From JAWXTP01 sp044433415 (GTDB taxonomy: Bacteria; Bacteroidota; Bacteroidia; Bacteroidales; Rikenellaceae), in the NCBI GenBank assembly GCA_044433415.1, contig JAWXTP010000145.1, positions 1-6,801 on the forward strand: 6,801 nt of DNA, read 5' to 3'. Both the position numbers and the translations under genes were made by a program. The first letter of the stretch is position 1. Each line of letters opens with the position of its first letter. Shown here one piece after another: positions 5,875 through 6,801 of the stretch. The notes beneath the pieces are model-generated. The model saw only the letters and a program-made list of their open reading frames with translations, was not told the DNA's origin and ran no database searches.

Positions 5875-6717
5875 TTAGAATTTTTTATATTTATTTTCTT
5901 TTTCTTTAAAATGTATTTCTAATTGTTGTAATCCATCTTTTATAAAAGGAAGTAATTCCTCTGCAAGAAGGTGCATCTGTGTAGATAAGTAGTCGGGCAT
6001 GCTATCAGTTTCTGAATAGTTAGCCTTAGAGTTCTTAATGTTATCAATAATTTTGTAAATAGCCTTAGTTGGAGCTACTCCTCCCTTTATTGCAGTTGCT
6101 AAATACATTTTAAATTCATGGCTTTTCTTAATATCACAGCTAGGACTAAATTCATGAGGTTTATCACTAAAATAAGCGTAACATAACCAAATTTCAAAAC
6201 AAGGGTTACTAATAACAAGACCAATGTTTTCAGCTTTACATAGAGGTAGTATTTCTTTTATGTCTTTTGTAAAGCTATCTACATCAGTAATAATATAAAC
6301 TCTATCTCCTAATTCTGAGTTAAGTCCGCCTAAATCAGTTTTTATCTTAAGTGCTTCCGAATATAATTGTTGTAACTGATCTGTACCAGTCACAAACCTA
6401 ATTTTAACCTTCGGAAAGCAGTTAGGATATTTTAAAATAGGTGAAAAATAGTCCTTTTCACGCTGTTCACCACCACTAAAAATTACAAATAACGAACAAT
6501 CTCTATTTGTGAACGATTTAATTTCATTAATTGATATACCAAAAGCAGAAAAAACAATATTTTTAAACATAGGCTTAGTGTAACCTATCTCAGATGTATT
6601 TGAAATAGGAGGTATTACCTCTTTAGAAGACTCAACCTTTACCTCACGAGGAGATATGTAACTGTCAGCTTTAATTTTACTTCTACTGAGTCTATCAAAT
6701 AATCCTTTGTTATCCAT
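5875..6717 (-). CDS. rloB: RloB-like TOPRIM-family defence protein
   Basis: A 280-aa cytoplasmic protein. The hallmark segment ISNPCFEIWLCYAYF (169-183) matches the RloB family. Upstream are FSGGEQREKDYF (80-91), in the place of the family's EGE-TE-nYF motif, and TDVDSF (144-149), giving the acidic residues E84, D145, D147 and possibly E175 expected for a TOPRIM-like metal site. Lactococcal AbiLii and RloB of RloAB loci belong to this family, which works with an AAA ATPase in abortive infection against phage; the role here is inferred from that. About 70 residues precede the conserved core, more than I expect for RloB, and their function is unknown. An ATPase gene tail ends 18 bp upstream, and a secreted DUF4919 gene follows at once. 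The C terminus is lysine-rich. DUF4435, the partner in PARIS systems, is a less likely alternative. Confidence 0.8.
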   Translation of the reverse strand: MDNKGLFDRLSRSKIKADSYISPREVKVESSKEVIPPISNTSEIGYTKPMFKNIVFSAFGISINEIKSFTNRDCSLFVIFSGGEQREKDYFSPILKYPNCFPKVKIRFVTGTDQLQQLYSEALKIKTDLGGLNSELGDRVYIITDVDSFTKDIKEILPLCKAENIGLVISNPCFEIWLCYAYFSDKPHEFSPSCDIKKSHEFKMYLATAIKGGVAPTKAIYKIIDNIKNSKANYSETDSMPDYLSTQMHLLAEELLPFIKDGLQQLEIHFKEKENKYKKF

Positions 6718-6735
6718 TCTCTTAGTTTACAGTTG

Positions 6736-6801
6736 TTATTGCTCAGACAGTAAGTTACTTTCACCAAAAAAAGGTATAGCTCCATAACGGCCTGCTAAAT
6801 A
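6736..6801 (-). CDS. C-terminal end of an AAA15-type ATPase, probable RloA/AbiLi partner (partial)
   Basis: Only the last 21 codons and the TAA stop are inside the window. The peptide contains AGRYGAIPFF and ends LLSEQ. From memory, AGRYGAIP occurs near the C terminus of AAA15-type ATPases of RloA/AbiLi loci. Position fits as well: it ends 18 bp before rloB on the same strand, in the order ATPase then RloB. Walker motifs lie outside the window, so the assignment rests on this short tail plus context. Confidence 0.65.
   Translation of the reverse strand, partial: YLAGRYGAIPFFGESNLLSEQ

Overview
The window reads as a chromosomal segment of a low-GC member of the Bacteroidetes, most likely a Bacteroidales. 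Supporting signs are the thrS-infC gene pair, candidate promoters of the TAnnTTTG type, genes mostly lacking Shine-Dalgarno sequences, a DUF4919-type exported protein with a typical Bacteroidetes signal peptide, and Bacteroidetes-like IF3, ThrRS and dihydrolipoyl dehydrogenase proteins. I cannot name a genus. All five genes, plus a sixth cut by the right edge, lie on the minus strand, so transcription runs from high to low coordinates.

From right to left: 6736-6801 holds the last codons of a probable AAA15-type ATPase (RloA/AbiLi-like). It is followed 18 bp later by rloB (5875-6717), a TOPRIM-like nuclease subunit. Together they look like an RloAB/AbiL-type anti-phage module. A DUF4919 secreted protein (5066-5845) starts almost on top of the rloB stop and may belong to the same transcript. 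A perfect 16-bp palindrome (4994-5032) separates it from lpdA (3596-4978), the E3 subunit of 2-oxoacid dehydrogenase or glycine-cleavage complexes. The last codons of lpdA lie in one arm of an inverted repeat.

The 516 bp between lpdA and thrS are not ordinary spacer. They carry a strong terminator-like hairpin (3405-3439), a 121-nt gap-free hairpin (3464-3584) whose non-Watson-Crick positions read as G-U only on the plus strand, an outer 8-bp stem (3445-3452/3610-3617), a near-exact direct repeat and a 12-bp tandem repeat. About 3175-3324 is plain AT-rich DNA in which I see nothing definite. The GC-rich part looks like an interspersed element or a structured plus-strand RNA.

Next come thrS (threonyl-tRNA synthetase, 1139-3079) and infC (IF3). 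infC appears to start at a non-AUG AUU codon (896), 5 nt behind an AGGAGG, which is the classic arrangement for IF3 autoregulation. A hairpin and a candidate promoter lie between the two genes, so infC probably has its own transcription start. infC ends at a clear terminator (208-248). Beyond it, on the plus strand, 106-182 resembles the 3' end (domains V and VI, with a bulged branch-point A) of a group II intron whose body would lie left of the window. rpmI and rplT, which commonly follow infC, are not in the window.
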